Origin: CADDZO01 sp035294145
GTDB taxonomy: Bacteria; Chloroflexota; Dormibacteria; Dormibacterales; Dormibacteraceae
Assembly: GCA_035294145.1 (NCBI GenBank)
Contig: DATGLL010000132.1
Span: 37,594 to 101,593, forward strand
Direction of reading: 5' to 3'
Length of the DNA: 64,000 nucleotides
Shown here: one piece after another, positions 43,885 to 52,551 of the stretch
How positions within the stretch are numbered: the first letter of the stretch is position 1
Layout of the letters: every line of letters starts with the position of its first letter
Translations under genes and position numbers: made by a program
The notes under the pieces: model-generated
What the model was told of the DNA's origin: nothing
Database searches by the model: none
What the model saw: only the letters and a program-made list of their open reading frames with translations

Positions 43885-44471
43885 TGGACGTCCCGCGAGC
43901 GCTGGAGGAAATCGACCAGCGGGCGGGGGCCGGACGCTGGGAGGACCTGTTGGAGTTTGCCCGCTCTTTCTGCGCCGACCACAGCGGGGAGATGGTGGCC
44001 AGGCGGATCGCCCTGATCGATCTCCGGGGATATGTGGAGCAGTTGGAGATCGCCGCTGAGCGCTCGGCGCGCCTGGCGCGTGTCGGCCAGGCCCAGGCGG
44101 TGTGCTTCCGGTACGACCCCCAGGACCGCTGGCGCGGGTTGTTCATCGCTTGCCGCTCGTACGCCCCCCGCTCGGCAGGGGACGACCGCTGGCTACGCGA
44201 CTGGACCCAGGTGGTGCGGGGCCCCACCCTGCCGAGCTTCGCCGAACTCTACCTGCCGGACTATCGAAGCGCGCCACAGGCGGCGGGCCGGATGGTGTAC
44301 CTGGTGGCGCGGACCGTCGAGAGCCTGGCTCGTGCCACCCGGCGCTGGCCCCAGGAGCTACCCCTCTGTGCAGCATTCCCCGACCAGGTGCTGGTGACCC
44401 GGGTTCGCGAGCCGGGTGCGGCCGGTCGCCCTGGCCACCAACACCGCGCGCTGCCGGGGCCGGCGGCCTGA
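43884..44471 (+). CDS. Hypothetical protein coupled to enoyl-CoA hydratase
   Basis: The ~195-residue product is not recognised. The N-terminus is helical (VPRALEEIDQRAGAGRWEDL), the middle has folded-looking segments (VCFRYDPQDRWRGLFIACRS; VVRGPTLPSFAELYLPDYR), and the last 30 residues are low-complexity. Its ATG overlaps the enoyl-CoA hydratase stop (TGATG), so it is translationally coupled; GTG 43881 is one codon earlier. Confidence 0.55.
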   Translation: MDVPRALEEIDQRAGAGRWEDLLEFARSFCADHSGEMVARRIALIDLRGYVEQLEIAAERSARLARVGQAQAVCFRYDPQDRWRGLFIACRSYAPRSAGDDRWLRDWTQVVRGPTLPSFAELYLPDYRSAPQAAGRMVYLVARTVESLARATRRWPQELPLCAAFPDQVLVTRVREPGAAGRPGHQHRALPGPAA

Positions 44472-44562
44472 GCCTCCCCGGCGTCCGGCCCGGCGACCGG
44501 GGGACGGGGACGGTTGCGTCCCATCCCGTCTCCAAGCTACGGTTTGGGCACCGGCGCTCCGG

Positions 44563-45345
44563 ATGAGTGGCGAACCGAGGGAGGCGGTTGAGGTGGCGCG
44601 CCTCGAGTTCGAGTGTCTGGGGATGGCCTGTCGCCTGCTGGCTTTGGGCGCGGCGGCGAGCCGGCTGGAGCCGGGGATTTGGTGGGCCCGTGAGGTAGAG
44701 CGGCGCCTGTCGAAGCGAGATCGTTCCAGCGAGCTGTCCCGTCTTCATGCCGCTGCCGGACGCTGGGTGCCGGTCAGCCCGGAGCTGGAGTCCCTCTTGC
44801 GGGTCGCCTTGTGGGCCTACGAGGCCAGTGGAGGACTGGTGCACGTCGGCATGTCGGCTCCCTGGGCCGGTGAGGCCGAGGCGCCGCCGGCACCATTGCC
44901 GGCGGTGCTTGAGGTGGCAAGGCGACGGGCCTGGCTGGCCCCGGGCACCCGAATCGAGCTGGTCGACCTGGCTCGAAGTTGGATGGCGGATAGCTTGGGG
45001 GGGTGGTTGGGAGACAACGCCCTTGCCGACCTCGGAGGGAGCGTCTACGCCTGTGGCTTGGGGCCTGAAGGCGCCGGCTGGCCGGTGGACATGACCGGTG
45101 AGACGGTGATGGTCATTGACGCTGGGGTGGCCACGAGCGGCATCGGGAGGGCGTCCCCGGGATGGCCGATGGTCGATCCCCGGACTGGGCGACCGGCCGA
45201 GAGCGATCTCAGGGAGGTGGCCGTCCTGGCACCGACGGCGGTCGAGGCCGAGGTGCTGGCCCGAACGGCGTTGTTGGTGGGCTCGCGACGGGCCCCGGCG
45301 GTGCTGGCGGATCGGGCGCTGGGCTGGGCCTTCCGGGAGATGTGA
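44563..45345 (+). CDS. ApbE-like FAD:protein FMN transferase family protein
   Basis: The 260-residue protein follows the ApbE pattern: FECLGMACRLLALG start, SSELSRLHAAAGRWVPVSPEL, ALWAYEASGGLV, the ADLGGSVYACG segment and the C-terminal VATSGIGR with VDPRTGRPAESDLREVAVLAPT. ApbE enzymes attach FMN to a threonine of redox proteins. The His before the DP motif of typical ApbE (HIIDP) is Met-Val here, and no lipobox is present, so it may be cytosolic or divergent. ATG 44563 is used; upstream residues are not conserved. Confidence 0.8.
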   Translation: MSGEPREAVEVARLEFECLGMACRLLALGAAASRLEPGIWWAREVERRLSKRDRSSELSRLHAAAGRWVPVSPELESLLRVALWAYEASGGLVHVGMSAPWAGEAEAPPAPLPAVLEVARRRAWLAPGTRIELVDLARSWMADSLGGWLGDNALADLGGSVYACGLGPEGAGWPVDMTGETVMVIDAGVATSGIGRASPGWPMVDPRTGRPAESDLREVAVLAPTAVEAEVLARTALLVGSRRAPAVLADRALGWAFREM

Positions 45346-45637
45346 ATCACCAGGGCCCGGACGCGGCTTCGGGCCGGGATGGGCGCTCGACGCCGACCAT
45401 CGCGGTGCTGCTGGTGCCCCGTCGCGACCTCGGGACGAGATGGGGGCAGGGGTCGGCGCGGCCCCTGCCCCGGGATCAGCTGCTCCGAGCGACTCTCTTT
45501 GCGCCCCCGTGTTGAGGCAACGGCCGACGAAGGCGCGAGGCACCCTTGGCCACCCCCGCTGGACTGGATGGGTCCCTCCCCGTACCATTGGCGACCGTGG
45601 GTCTGGCCAGGATCCCCGGAGCTAGGAGGCGCCGGTA

Positions 45638-46210
45638 GTGAGGCGGATGGTGCTGATCCTCTCAGCCCTCGTGGTGGTCGGGGGCGGATGGTGGCTCGTG
45701 GCCAGGCCCGCTGCCGGCCCGGCCCAGGTGGAGATGACCGCCGATGACGCGCGCAGCGCTGAGGGCAAGATCGAGGCCATTATTGGGGCTCGGGCGCAGG
45801 CGGTGAACAGTGGCCAGCCGGTCGCTGTCGACGAGACCTTCAGTGATGGCGAGCTCAGCTGGTTGGCCAATCAGGTCGCGGAGAAGAAGGGGCTGCCGGT
45901 CGAGCACGTCTTGTTGCACGCCACCTCCGATGGCACCATCCAGGGTGAGGCCCGGAGTCAGGTCGGAGGGGTGAGCGTTCCGGTCAGGGTTGAGGGCGTG
46001 CCCGAGGTGGGGCCAGACGACCGTCTGCGGGTCAGGGTGACGGGTGTCCAGGTGGGCGTGGTCCCAGTCCCGGAGGTCGTCTTGGGGCGCCTGGCAGGTC
46101 GGGTCCGCGAGGCCTTGGAGCTGGGGGAGCCGCTGACCGGTTATTCACAGGTTCATCTCACCACCACCAACGGGGCGGTGACCGTGACCGCGGTCGCGGA
46201 CCCGAACTGA
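45638..46210 (+). CDS. Membrane-anchored DUF2993/YpmS-like protein
   Basis: The 190-residue protein starts with a short basic end and a single hydrophobic helix (MVLILSALVVVGGGWWLVA) and then an extracytoplasmic beta-rich domain (FSDGELSWLANQVAEKKG; LRVRVTGVQVGVVPVPEVVL; VHLTTTNGAVTVTAV). The pattern resembles YpmS/DUF2993-type lipid-binding proteins, but this is a weak call. GTG 45638 has GGAGG at 8-base spacing. It precedes a CDF transporter gene by 51 bp. Confidence 0.6.
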   Translation: MRRMVLILSALVVVGGGWWLVARPAAGPAQVEMTADDARSAEGKIEAIIGARAQAVNSGQPVAVDETFSDGELSWLANQVAEKKGLPVEHVLLHATSDGTIQGEARSQVGGVSVPVRVEGVPEVGPDDRLRVRVTGVQVGVVPVPEVVLGRLAGRVREALELGEPLTGYSQVHLTTTNGAVTVTAVADPN

Positions 46211-46249
46211 GGCGGCGTTCGGCCGCGGAAGGGCTCGCCCATCCCCCAC

Positions 46250-46255
46250 TACAGT
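46250..46255 (+). promoter_or_regulatory. -10 box TACAGT of the second CDF gene
   Basis: Six bases before GTG 46262; leaderless arrangement. Confidence 0.45.
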
Positions 46256-46261
46256 TGATCG

Positions 46262-47692
46262 GTGGGCATCCGTCGCTGCCGGCCAGGGTGGTTGCGGGGG
46301 CGAGAGGGTGTGGTGGACGCCTGGATCATCGCCTTGAGGCCACGGACGCTGGCCTCCGCGTCCCTCGGGGTTGATGTCGGCCTGCTGATCGCCAAGCTGG
46401 TGGCGGCCTCATTGACCGGCAGCCTCGGCCTGTTGAGCGAGGCGCTCCACTCAGGGCTCGATCTGGTCGCTTCCATCTTCGCTCTTCTCGGCGTGCAGGC
46501 GGCGCGAAAGCCGGCCGACCCGGAGCATCCCTACGGCCATGGGCGGGCTGAGAACCTGGCCGCCTTGGGCGAGGGCGGTCTCCTCCTGCTGGCAGCGCTG
46601 GGCATCGGGTACGAGGGGGTGGTGCGGCTGGCGTCCGGTCGGGCGGAGGTCGAGGCGGCTGGCTATGCGCTGGCGTTGTTGGTCGGGGTGGTGGCGCTGG
46701 AGGCATCACGTGCCACCGTCCTGCTGCGAGCGGCGCGGATCTGGGCCAGCCCGGCCTTGGCGGCAAGCGGGCAGAACCGGCTGGCCGACATCGGTTCCGC
46801 AACCAGCGTGCTGGGTGGGCTGGTGGGGATACGTCTCGGCCTCTGGTGGGCCGATGCCGCAGCGGCTCTTGTGGTGGCGGCCCTGATCGCCCGAGCTGCT
46901 GGTCTGCTCATCTACCGATCGGGGGACATCCTGATCGACCGGGCGCCGGCCGGGGTCGAGGACCAGGTCCGCCGCACCATCGCCGAGGTGGCAGGGGTGC
47001 GCAACGTGGGCCTGGTACGGGTCCGCCGCTCCGGTGCCCGTCTGCTGGGGGATGCCCACGTCTCGGCGCGGCCCACCCTCTCGGTGGAGGGAGCCCGACA
47101 GCTGAGCCAGGAGGTACGGGCCGCCGTCGAACGTGCACATCCCGACCTCGACCTTGCGATCGTGGTGGAGCCGCAACCGGCGGAGGACGACTTGGTGGAG
47201 CGGGTTCATACCGCCGCCGCGCGCCAAGGGGTGATCCGGGATCTGCACAACGTCACCGTGGAGCGGGAGCAGGACGGCAGCCTGCACCTCAGCATGCACG
47301 TCAAGCTGCCCGGGCACATGACCCTGGCGGCCGCTGGGGCGGCCAGCGAGGAGCTTGAGCGGCGATTGCGGGAGGAGTTCCGGGCTGTGTCGCGGATCGA
47401 CGTCCACCTTGAGCCACTGGAGCCGACGCTGGTCAGCGGCGCTGACGTCACCGCCGGTCGCGGAGACTTGGCCGACGCGGTTCGTCGGATCGTCGAGGGG
47501 CACCCGGCGGTGCTCCGCTGTCGTGACGTCGAGCTCAGTGCGAGGGGGGATGGGATCGTGGCCCATGTCGTGGTCGAGATGCCAGGAGAGGTGAGCCTCG
47601 AGCGGGCCCACACGGTTGAGACCGAGCTCGAGGGACGGCTACGCCAGGCGCTCCCCGAGCTATCGGAGGTGGTGGCCCGGGCGGTGCCCTGA
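46262..47692 (+). CDS. Cation diffusion facilitator with three tandem C-terminal domains
   Basis: The 476-residue transporter has the CDF core: TM2 LLSEALHSGLDLVAS with HxxxD, the HPYGHGRAENLAALGE loop, and TM5 NRLADIGSA, in which the expected His of HxxxD is Asn. The cytosolic part is unusually long, with three successive modules resembling the ZT_dimer domain (about 215-305, 306-390 and 395-476; each with a V..V..V-type strand pair and a central helix). It probably exports a divalent metal, but the changed site makes zinc specificity doubtful. GTG 46262 follows TACAGT by six bases. Confidence 0.88.
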   Translation: MGIRRCRPGWLRGREGVVDAWIIALRPRTLASASLGVDVGLLIAKLVAASLTGSLGLLSEALHSGLDLVASIFALLGVQAARKPADPEHPYGHGRAENLAALGEGGLLLLAALGIGYEGVVRLASGRAEVEAAGYALALLVGVVALEASRATVLLRAARIWASPALAASGQNRLADIGSATSVLGGLVGIRLGLWWADAAAALVVAALIARAAGLLIYRSGDILIDRAPAGVEDQVRRTIAEVAGVRNVGLVRVRRSGARLLGDAHVSARPTLSVEGARQLSQEVRAAVERAHPDLDLAIVVEPQPAEDDLVERVHTAAARQGVIRDLHNVTVEREQDGSLHLSMHVKLPGHMTLAAAGAASEELERRLREEFRAVSRIDVHLEPLEPTLVSGADVTAGRGDLADAVRRIVEGHPAVLRCRDVELSARGDGIVAHVVVEMPGEVSLERAHTVETELEGRLRQALPELSEVVARAVP

Positions 47693-47762
47693 GGGGCCCC
47701 GGTGCCTCCCCCCTGCTCGACCGCGTCGGTTCCCAGGGGGCCGGGCGGTGAGGGTGACCAGG

Positions 47763-47788
47763 CCCGGTAGGCCGGAAGGCCTACCGGG
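47763..47788 (+). terminator. Perfect 11-bp hairpin with GGAA (GNRA) tetraloop
   Basis: CCCGGTAGGCC (47763-47773) pairs with GGCCTACCGGG (47778-47788) around GGAA. It lies 71 bp after the CDF stop and is the tidiest hairpin in the window. There is no U-tract; it may terminate the CDF transcript or be a structured 3' end. Confidence 0.6.
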
Positions 47789-48360
47789 TCCGCGGGCGTT
47801 GCTGGCGGATGAGGTCCTGCAGGGAGAACGCGATCGTGTCCCCTGCCCCGTGCTCTGGAGGGCCAGGCCGAAGCCGTCGACTGGGCGACCTGCTCAGCGT
47901 GGTTGAGGATGGTGGCGGAGGCATCCGCGCCATTGGGCTGGTGCTCGAGCGCCGGCCCGAGCAGGGTCGTGATCCGAGTGGAGACCGCCGCCCGGGACGA
48001 GGCCGAGCGAGAGCGGTTGCCCCGCTGGGAAGGCGGGCTCGGCCTGGCCACGGGGGCGCCGGCAGTGGAGGTGTGGCGGCCGAGGACGGCGCCCAAGCCT
48101 CCCGGGACCCTGGGATGTTCAACCAGGCCCTCCGAGGGCGCTGGCGCTTCCGGCCGATGGAGGCCGGCGCGCCCTTCGCCGACCCTCGGCGGTGAACCTC
48201 CCTGCCTTGGGCCCAGATGGCTCCCCGACGGCGATCGTGTGGGAGATCCCTGGAGCGGCCTGGATTCCTGGTCGAGGCATTGCGTCGCCGCGGCGCCCGG
48301 ACCTCGCTGTACCTCGATGGGGATGGGCTGAACGCGACCGGGGCCGCGGCCGTTGCCGCC
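47781..48360. pseudogene. Possible decayed coding region without an intact frame
   Basis: No intact gene fits this 676-bp gap, but codon-like composition persists and jumps between frames. On the plus strand, protein-like pieces such as GDLLSVVEDGGGGIRAIG, VVIRVETAARDEAERERL and NLPALGPDGSPTAIVWEI lie in three different frames; on the minus strand EHQPNGADASATILNHAEQV and GDTIAFSLQDLIRQQRP also look natural. Either an old gene with several frameshifts or chance in GC-rich sequence. Strand is not decided. Confidence 0.25.
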
Positions 48361-48368
48361 GTGCCTGG

Positions 48369-48896
48369 TCAGGGAAGGTCGAAGGTGATCTCGTACACGC
48401 TGCCGTTGAGCCGCACCTGGTGGATCCACCCGAGCTTGCGCAGGAGGCCCATCATGCTCTGATTGTCCGGCAGCACCATCAGGACAAAGGTCTGAATCCC
48501 GTGCTCCCTGGCCGCTTGTGCCAGCAGCCCGAGCAGCGCCGAGCCCAGGCCCTGCCGCTGCACCTCGTCCACCACCGCCACCGCCACCTCGGCGACGTCG
48601 GTGCCGGAGACACGGTCGTAGCGAGCTACCCCCAGGATGTGCTCGTGTCCATCCGGGCGGTAGGTGGTGGCCACCAAGGCGAGACGGTTGTGATGATCGA
48701 CCTTGGCCAGCCGGCGGGCGAGCTCCTCGGGGAGACGCTTCAGGGGTGAGAGGAAGCGGAAGTACACGCTGCGCTCCGACATCCGGGCGAAGGCCTCATG
48801 GAGTCGGGGCTCGTCATCGGCCTGGATGGGCCGGACGTGGACCTCGTTGCCGTTTCGGAGCTCGAGCGTCCGCCTGTAGCGAGGGGTGTACGCCAT
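48369..48896 (-). CDS. GNAT-family N-acetyltransferase
   Basis: The 175-residue protein matches the GNAT domain type found in protein acetyltransferases: YFRFLSPLKRLPEEL, the acetyl-CoA loop VVDEVQRQGLGSALLGLLAQ and QSMMGLLRKLGWIHQV. Its N-terminal ELRNGNEVHVRPIQADDE matches the C-terminal GNAT part of acyl-CoA-synthetase-fused (Pat-like) enzymes, so protein lysine acetylation is possible. ATG 48896 is chosen, with GCAGGAGG 12 bases upstream; the longer frame is an MFS shadow. Divergent from the MFS gene. Confidence 0.87.
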   Translation of the reverse strand: MAYTPRYRRTLELRNGNEVHVRPIQADDEPRLHEAFARMSERSVYFRFLSPLKRLPEELARRLAKVDHHNRLALVATTYRPDGHEHILGVARYDRVSGTDVAEVAVAVVDEVQRQGLGSALLGLLAQAAREHGIQTFVLMVLPDNQSMMGLLRKLGWIHQVRLNGSVYEITFDLP

Positions 48897-48952
48897 CGGG
48901 GAAGTTGACCTCCTGCCGAACCGTCCTCCTGAAGCCGCCGGGGAGTTCGCGC

Positions 48953-48958
48953 TAGGGT
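48953..48958 (+). promoter_or_regulatory. -10 box TAGGGT of the DHA2 exporter gene
   Basis: Ten bases upstream of ATG 48969. The alternative GTG 48957 would lie inside this box, so the ATG is preferred. Confidence 0.4.
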
Positions 48959-48968
48959 GGGACACAAG

Positions 48969-50411
48969 ATGGCGGTGCCGACGATTCCCGAACGCGAGCG
49001 CATGGTCTGGACCACGGCCCAGGTCAGGATCACCATAGGCCTGCTGGCGGCCCTTTTTGTCGCTGCCTTGGACTCCACCATTGTGGGGACGGCGTTGCCC
49101 ACCATCGAGCGTGAGCTGGGGGATTTCGCGCTCTATCCATGGATCTTCACCGGCTACCTGCTGACCAGCACCACCACGGTGTCGGTGTGGGGCCGTCTCG
49201 CCGACCTCCACGGGCGTCGTCCCGTGCTCCTGGTTGGGCTGGGGCTGTTCGTTGGGGCCTCCGCCCTCTGCGGATTGGCCGTCTCGATGCCGGAGCTGGT
49301 GCTGGGACGCACCGTGCAGGGGATCGGTGCTGGTGCCGTGCAACCGGTGGTCCTGACCACCGTCGCCGATCTGTTCCCCATGCGCCAACGTGCACGTATC
49401 CAGGGCCTGTTCAGCGCCATGTGGGCCATCGCCGCGTTGGTGGGGCCGCTGCTGGGCGCTGCCTTCGTGGGCACCATCGGCTGGCGGTGGATCTTCGAGA
49501 TCAACGTCCCCATCGGCCTGGCCGCTGGCCTCCTGCTCTGGACCCACCGGGAACTCAAACGCGGCGAGCCGGATCCGGGGGGGATCCACTACTCGGGGGC
49601 CGTTCTCCTGACCACCGGCATCGCGGCCCTGCTGTGGGGCCTTGGAGCTGGAGCCACCGATGCCCAGCCCCGTTGGGGGCTGGCCGTGGCCGGGCTGCTG
49701 GTGCTGCTGGCCTGCGGGGTGGTGGAGCTACGGGCTCGGGCGCCGATCCTGCCCCTGGATCTCCTGGGGCACGACCTCATCGGCCCAGCCGTGCTTGGAG
49801 GGACGCTTGGCGGCACCGTGATGTTCGGCATCACCACCTACGCCCCCCTCTACGTCCAGAGCGGGCTTGGGGGCTCCCCGATCGAGGCCGGGATGTCGAT
49901 CTCGCCCATGCTGATCGGCTGGCCCCTGGCTGCGGTGGTCGGAGGTCGGATCCTGCTCCGGGTCGGCTATCGACGGCTGGTTGGCCTCGGAGGGGCCGTC
50001 CTGCTGGGGGGCACCCTGATCCTGGCGTTCGGGTCCGTTGCCTGGGGTCTTGGCGGCGTCGTCCTCGCCTCCTTCGTGTGCGGCGTCGGCCTGGGCCTGA
50101 TGCTGACCCCTCTCATGATCGTGATCCAGAGCAGCGTGCCGTGGAGGCGCCGTGGAGCTGCTACCGCCCTCAATCAGTTCGCGCGGACGATCGGTGGGGC
50201 GATCGGAGTCTCGCTCATGGGGCTCCTGCTGACCGGGCGGGTCCAGCGATTGGCCGATACCGGCCGGTCATCGATCCTGGTCGGCACCCACGCCATCTTC
50301 CTGGTGCTGGTAGGCCTCGCCATGGTTGCTTTGGTGGTCGCCCTCTGGATCCTCCAGCGAGGTGCGGATGTCATCGAGCCAGCGGGGGGCGAGTTCTCTG
50401 GCCCTGCCTGA
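48969..50411 (+). CDS. MFS multidrug exporter, DHA2 (EmrB/QacA) family
   Basis: The ~480-residue, 14-TM protein has the DHA2 motif C-like LDSTIVGTALPTIERELG in TM1, motif A GRLADLHGRRPVLLVG after TM2 and GRTVQGIGAGAVQPVVL (motif B). It should export drugs or other hydrophobic compounds by proton antiport. No TetR- or MarR-type regulator is adjacent. The following unknown gene begins 104 bp downstream on the same strand. Confidence 0.92.
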   Translation: MAVPTIPERERMVWTTAQVRITIGLLAALFVAALDSTIVGTALPTIERELGDFALYPWIFTGYLLTSTTTVSVWGRLADLHGRRPVLLVGLGLFVGASALCGLAVSMPELVLGRTVQGIGAGAVQPVVLTTVADLFPMRQRARIQGLFSAMWAIAALVGPLLGAAFVGTIGWRWIFEINVPIGLAAGLLLWTHRELKRGEPDPGGIHYSGAVLLTTGIAALLWGLGAGATDAQPRWGLAVAGLLVLLACGVVELRARAPILPLDLLGHDLIGPAVLGGTLGGTVMFGITTYAPLYVQSGLGGSPIEAGMSISPMLIGWPLAAVVGGRILLRVGYRRLVGLGGAVLLGGTLILAFGSVAWGLGGVVLASFVCGVGLGLMLTPLMIVIQSSVPWRRRGAATALNQFARTIGGAIGVSLMGLLLTGRVQRLADTGRSSILVGTHAIFLVLVGLAMVALVVALWILQRGADVIEPAGGEFSGPA

Positions 50412-50515
50412 CCGAACCCGAGGGCCGAGCCGGCCTCGCGCTGCCGCCGCGCGTATGCTCAGCCGCCGCCGGGCAGCGACGCTGCCCGACACGAGGTGAG
50501 CCTCGGAGGGATCGC

Positions 50516-51139
50516 ATGAGAGAAGCTCGTGAGCCACTGCTAGGCTGGCGGCTGTGGCGCCTCCGCGATGGTCAGCTCGAGTCGTGGGCGGCAGGGACGG
50601 TCTGGGAGCCGGGTGACAACACCGCTCGCTGCCTGTCCACCGTCTTCCGGTGTCCACGCTCGCCTGGACGTGGCTGCCGTTGTGGCTTCTGGGGTCTGTT
50701 CGGGTTGCTGGACTGCGTACGCCATGCCCGTCGTCAGCGGCGAGAGCGCCTCGCGGTCATGGGGCTGATCAGGGCCTGGGGGGAGATCGCGCTCCACGGA
50801 CAGGAGGGGTTTCGGGCCGAGCGGGCGGCAGTCGCCTGCCTGGTCACCGACTGGCCTTGGGAGACCCCCGCCGTGCCCCGCCCTGACGGTGGGTTGGCCC
50901 GGCGCTGGGGGGATGTGTGGCAGCGTCTTCGAGCTCGGCTGCCGGCCCCGCGCCCCGACCACCGCCGCCCGACGCTGCTGGAGGAGACGGCGGCCACGTA
51001 CGGGGTGCCGCTGGTCTCGTTGGAGGAGGCCCTCCGGGTAGGGCTTCTGGCCGAGCTGGGGTTGGACGAGCCCCGCCGCCAGGAGGTACAGCTCTGGCTG
51101 GACCTCCAACGCCACGATGTCGAGCGTCCGCCGGACTGA
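50516..51139 (+). CDS. Conserved-type hypothetical with GCxCGFW motif
   Basis: From ATG 50516 (GGAGGG five bases upstream) the 207-residue protein opens LLGWRLWRLRDGQLESWAAG, followed by a Cys-rich centre (C-x6-C-x7-C-x-CGFWGLF) and VMGLIRAWGEIALHGQEGFRAERA, then a helical C-terminal half (TLLEETAATYGVPLVSLEEAL). This looks like the uncharacterised family with conserved Trp/Cys/His often seen in Terrabacteria; a zinc or redox role for the cysteines is only a guess. The longer frame upstream is an MFS shadow. Confidence 0.65.
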   Translation: MREAREPLLGWRLWRLRDGQLESWAAGTVWEPGDNTARCLSTVFRCPRSPGRGCRCGFWGLFGLLDCVRHARRQRRERLAVMGLIRAWGEIALHGQEGFRAERAAVACLVTDWPWETPAVPRPDGGLARRWGDVWQRLRARLPAPRPDHRRPTLLEETAATYGVPLVSLEEALRVGLLAELGLDEPRRQEVQLWLDLQRHDVERPPD

Positions 51140-51147
51140 GCGGCGCC

Positions 51148-52401
51148 TCACTCGGGCAGCTCGAACGTGAAGACGTCCGGCTGCAGGAGCCGTATGCACA
51201 GGACGGCCATGGCGGCGGCCCCGGCCCCCACCGCCACCGTCGCGGGGGCACCGAAGACGGTGGTCAGAGCGCCGGCCTGGACCGCTCTCATGGGACCAAT
51301 CCCGATCAGCAGCTGCGAGTAGAGGGTGACCACTGGGCCCCGGAACGGCTCTGGGGTCGCCGCCTGGAGACGGGAGCCAGCCCCGGCGAGAAAGTCACTC
51401 TGACAGATACCGGCGAGGAAGAGCAGGGCGACCGAGAGGGGGAGGGAGCGGCTGAGGGCGAAGCCCAAGAGGAGCAACGGCCAGGCGAGACCGGTCCAGA
51501 ACTGGCGCTGGCCGCTTCGACCTGGCAACAGAGGAAAGGCCAGCCCCGCCGTCAGGGCCCCCAGCCCGAGGGCCGCGGTCAGGAAGCCGAACCCTGGTGC
51601 TCCCGCGCCCAGAGTGCTGGTGGCGAAGACCGGGAGTACCGTCAGGCGGTTGGTGGCGAACAAGGCCAGCATTCCGGCGAGGAACAGCATCGAGCTGACG
51701 ATGGGATCGCGGCGGGCGTAGCGGACGCCTTGGACGAGGTCGGCGAGCGGGCTGGGAGCCAAGGCGGGCCTGAGCAGGCTGGGCAGGTCCCGGATCAGCG
51801 CGGCCGCGGTGATCAGGGCCAGGTTGGAGAGGGCGTTGATCAAGAAGCAGATGGGAAGCCCAGCGGTGGAGATCAGAAGCCCGGCCGCAGCTGGACCGAC
51901 CACGGAGGCCACGTTCCCGATCGCTGAGTTGAGGCTTATGGCGTTCACCAGATCCTCTCGACCCACCATCTCCAGCACGAAGGCTTGGCGAGCCGGCGTT
52001 TCCACCGCCTGCACGATGCCTTGGGCGAGGGCGGCGATCAGCACCACTGGAGGCGTGGCGACATGGAATGCGACCGTGGCGAAGAGCAGGAGCGACGGGA
52101 GCGAGGAGGCGGCTTGGGTGGTTTGGAGGAGGTGCCGCCGCGGGTGGGGATCGACAAGGGACCGGCCGAGAGGGAGGGCGAGCAGCGCGGGCAGGTGCTG
52201 GACCGCCAGGACGATGCCCACCATCAGGGCGGAGTGGGTCGACTCGAGCACCAGCCAGACCTGGGCCAGGCTCTGGATCCACGACCCGATGCCTGAGGCC
52301 AGCAGGCCGGCGAGCAGGAGGCGATGGTTGCGGTGGCGAAGGGTCGCCAACACTCGCCGACGGGGTTGCCCCTCGGGAGCTCGGGGAGCGATGGCCGACA
52401 C
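51148..52401 (-). CDS. MFS transporter, DHA3 (enterobactin exporter-like) family
   Basis: The ~417-residue, 12-TM protein has the TMD0 start LRHRNHRLLLAGLLASGIGSW, the DHA3 motif ALAQGIVQAVETPARQAFVL and the cytoplasmic DLVQGVRYARRDP loop before TM7. Such proteins export macrolides, siderophores or other compounds. GTG 52401 is used; the long upstream extension is low-complexity. It converges on the gene at 50516 with an 8-bp gap. Confidence 0.88.
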   Translation of the reverse strand: MSAIAPRAPEGQPRRRVLATLRHRNHRLLLAGLLASGIGSWIQSLAQVWLVLESTHSALMVGIVLAVQHLPALLALPLGRSLVDPHPRRHLLQTTQAASSLPSLLLFATVAFHVATPPVVLIAALAQGIVQAVETPARQAFVLEMVGREDLVNAISLNSAIGNVASVVGPAAAGLLISTAGLPICFLINALSNLALITAAALIRDLPSLLRPALAPSPLADLVQGVRYARRDPIVSSMLFLAGMLALFATNRLTVLPVFATSTLGAGAPGFGFLTAALGLGALTAGLAFPLLPGRSGQRQFWTGLAWPLLLLGFALSRSLPLSVALLFLAGICQSDFLAGAGSRLQAATPEPFRGPVVTLYSQLLIGIGPMRAVQAGALTTVFGAPATVAVGAGAAAMAVLCIRLLQPDVFTFELPE

Positions 52402-52551
52402 GGCTCTCGAATCATCGCATGGAGGGACCTGGCCCGCCGTGCCGGACGGGGCTCGGGGGTGGTCCCGACCCGGAAGCCCCAATGGAAGGCTGGGCAGGTC
52501 CGGGAGGGCACACCCTGCCGCTGGGCACGTCGACGCCCGATAATCGCAACC

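Noticed and set aside
44143..45588. Minus-strand open frame of 481 residues
   Set aside because: Antisense to the hypothetical and ApbE-like genes; composition is Pro/Arg/Gly/Ser-rich without domain motifs.
49139..51139. Plus-strand open frame of 666 residues over the DHA2 exporter
   Set aside because: The first ~460 residues are an out-of-frame, Arg/Pro-rich reading of the exporter gene; only the part from ATG 50516 is kept.
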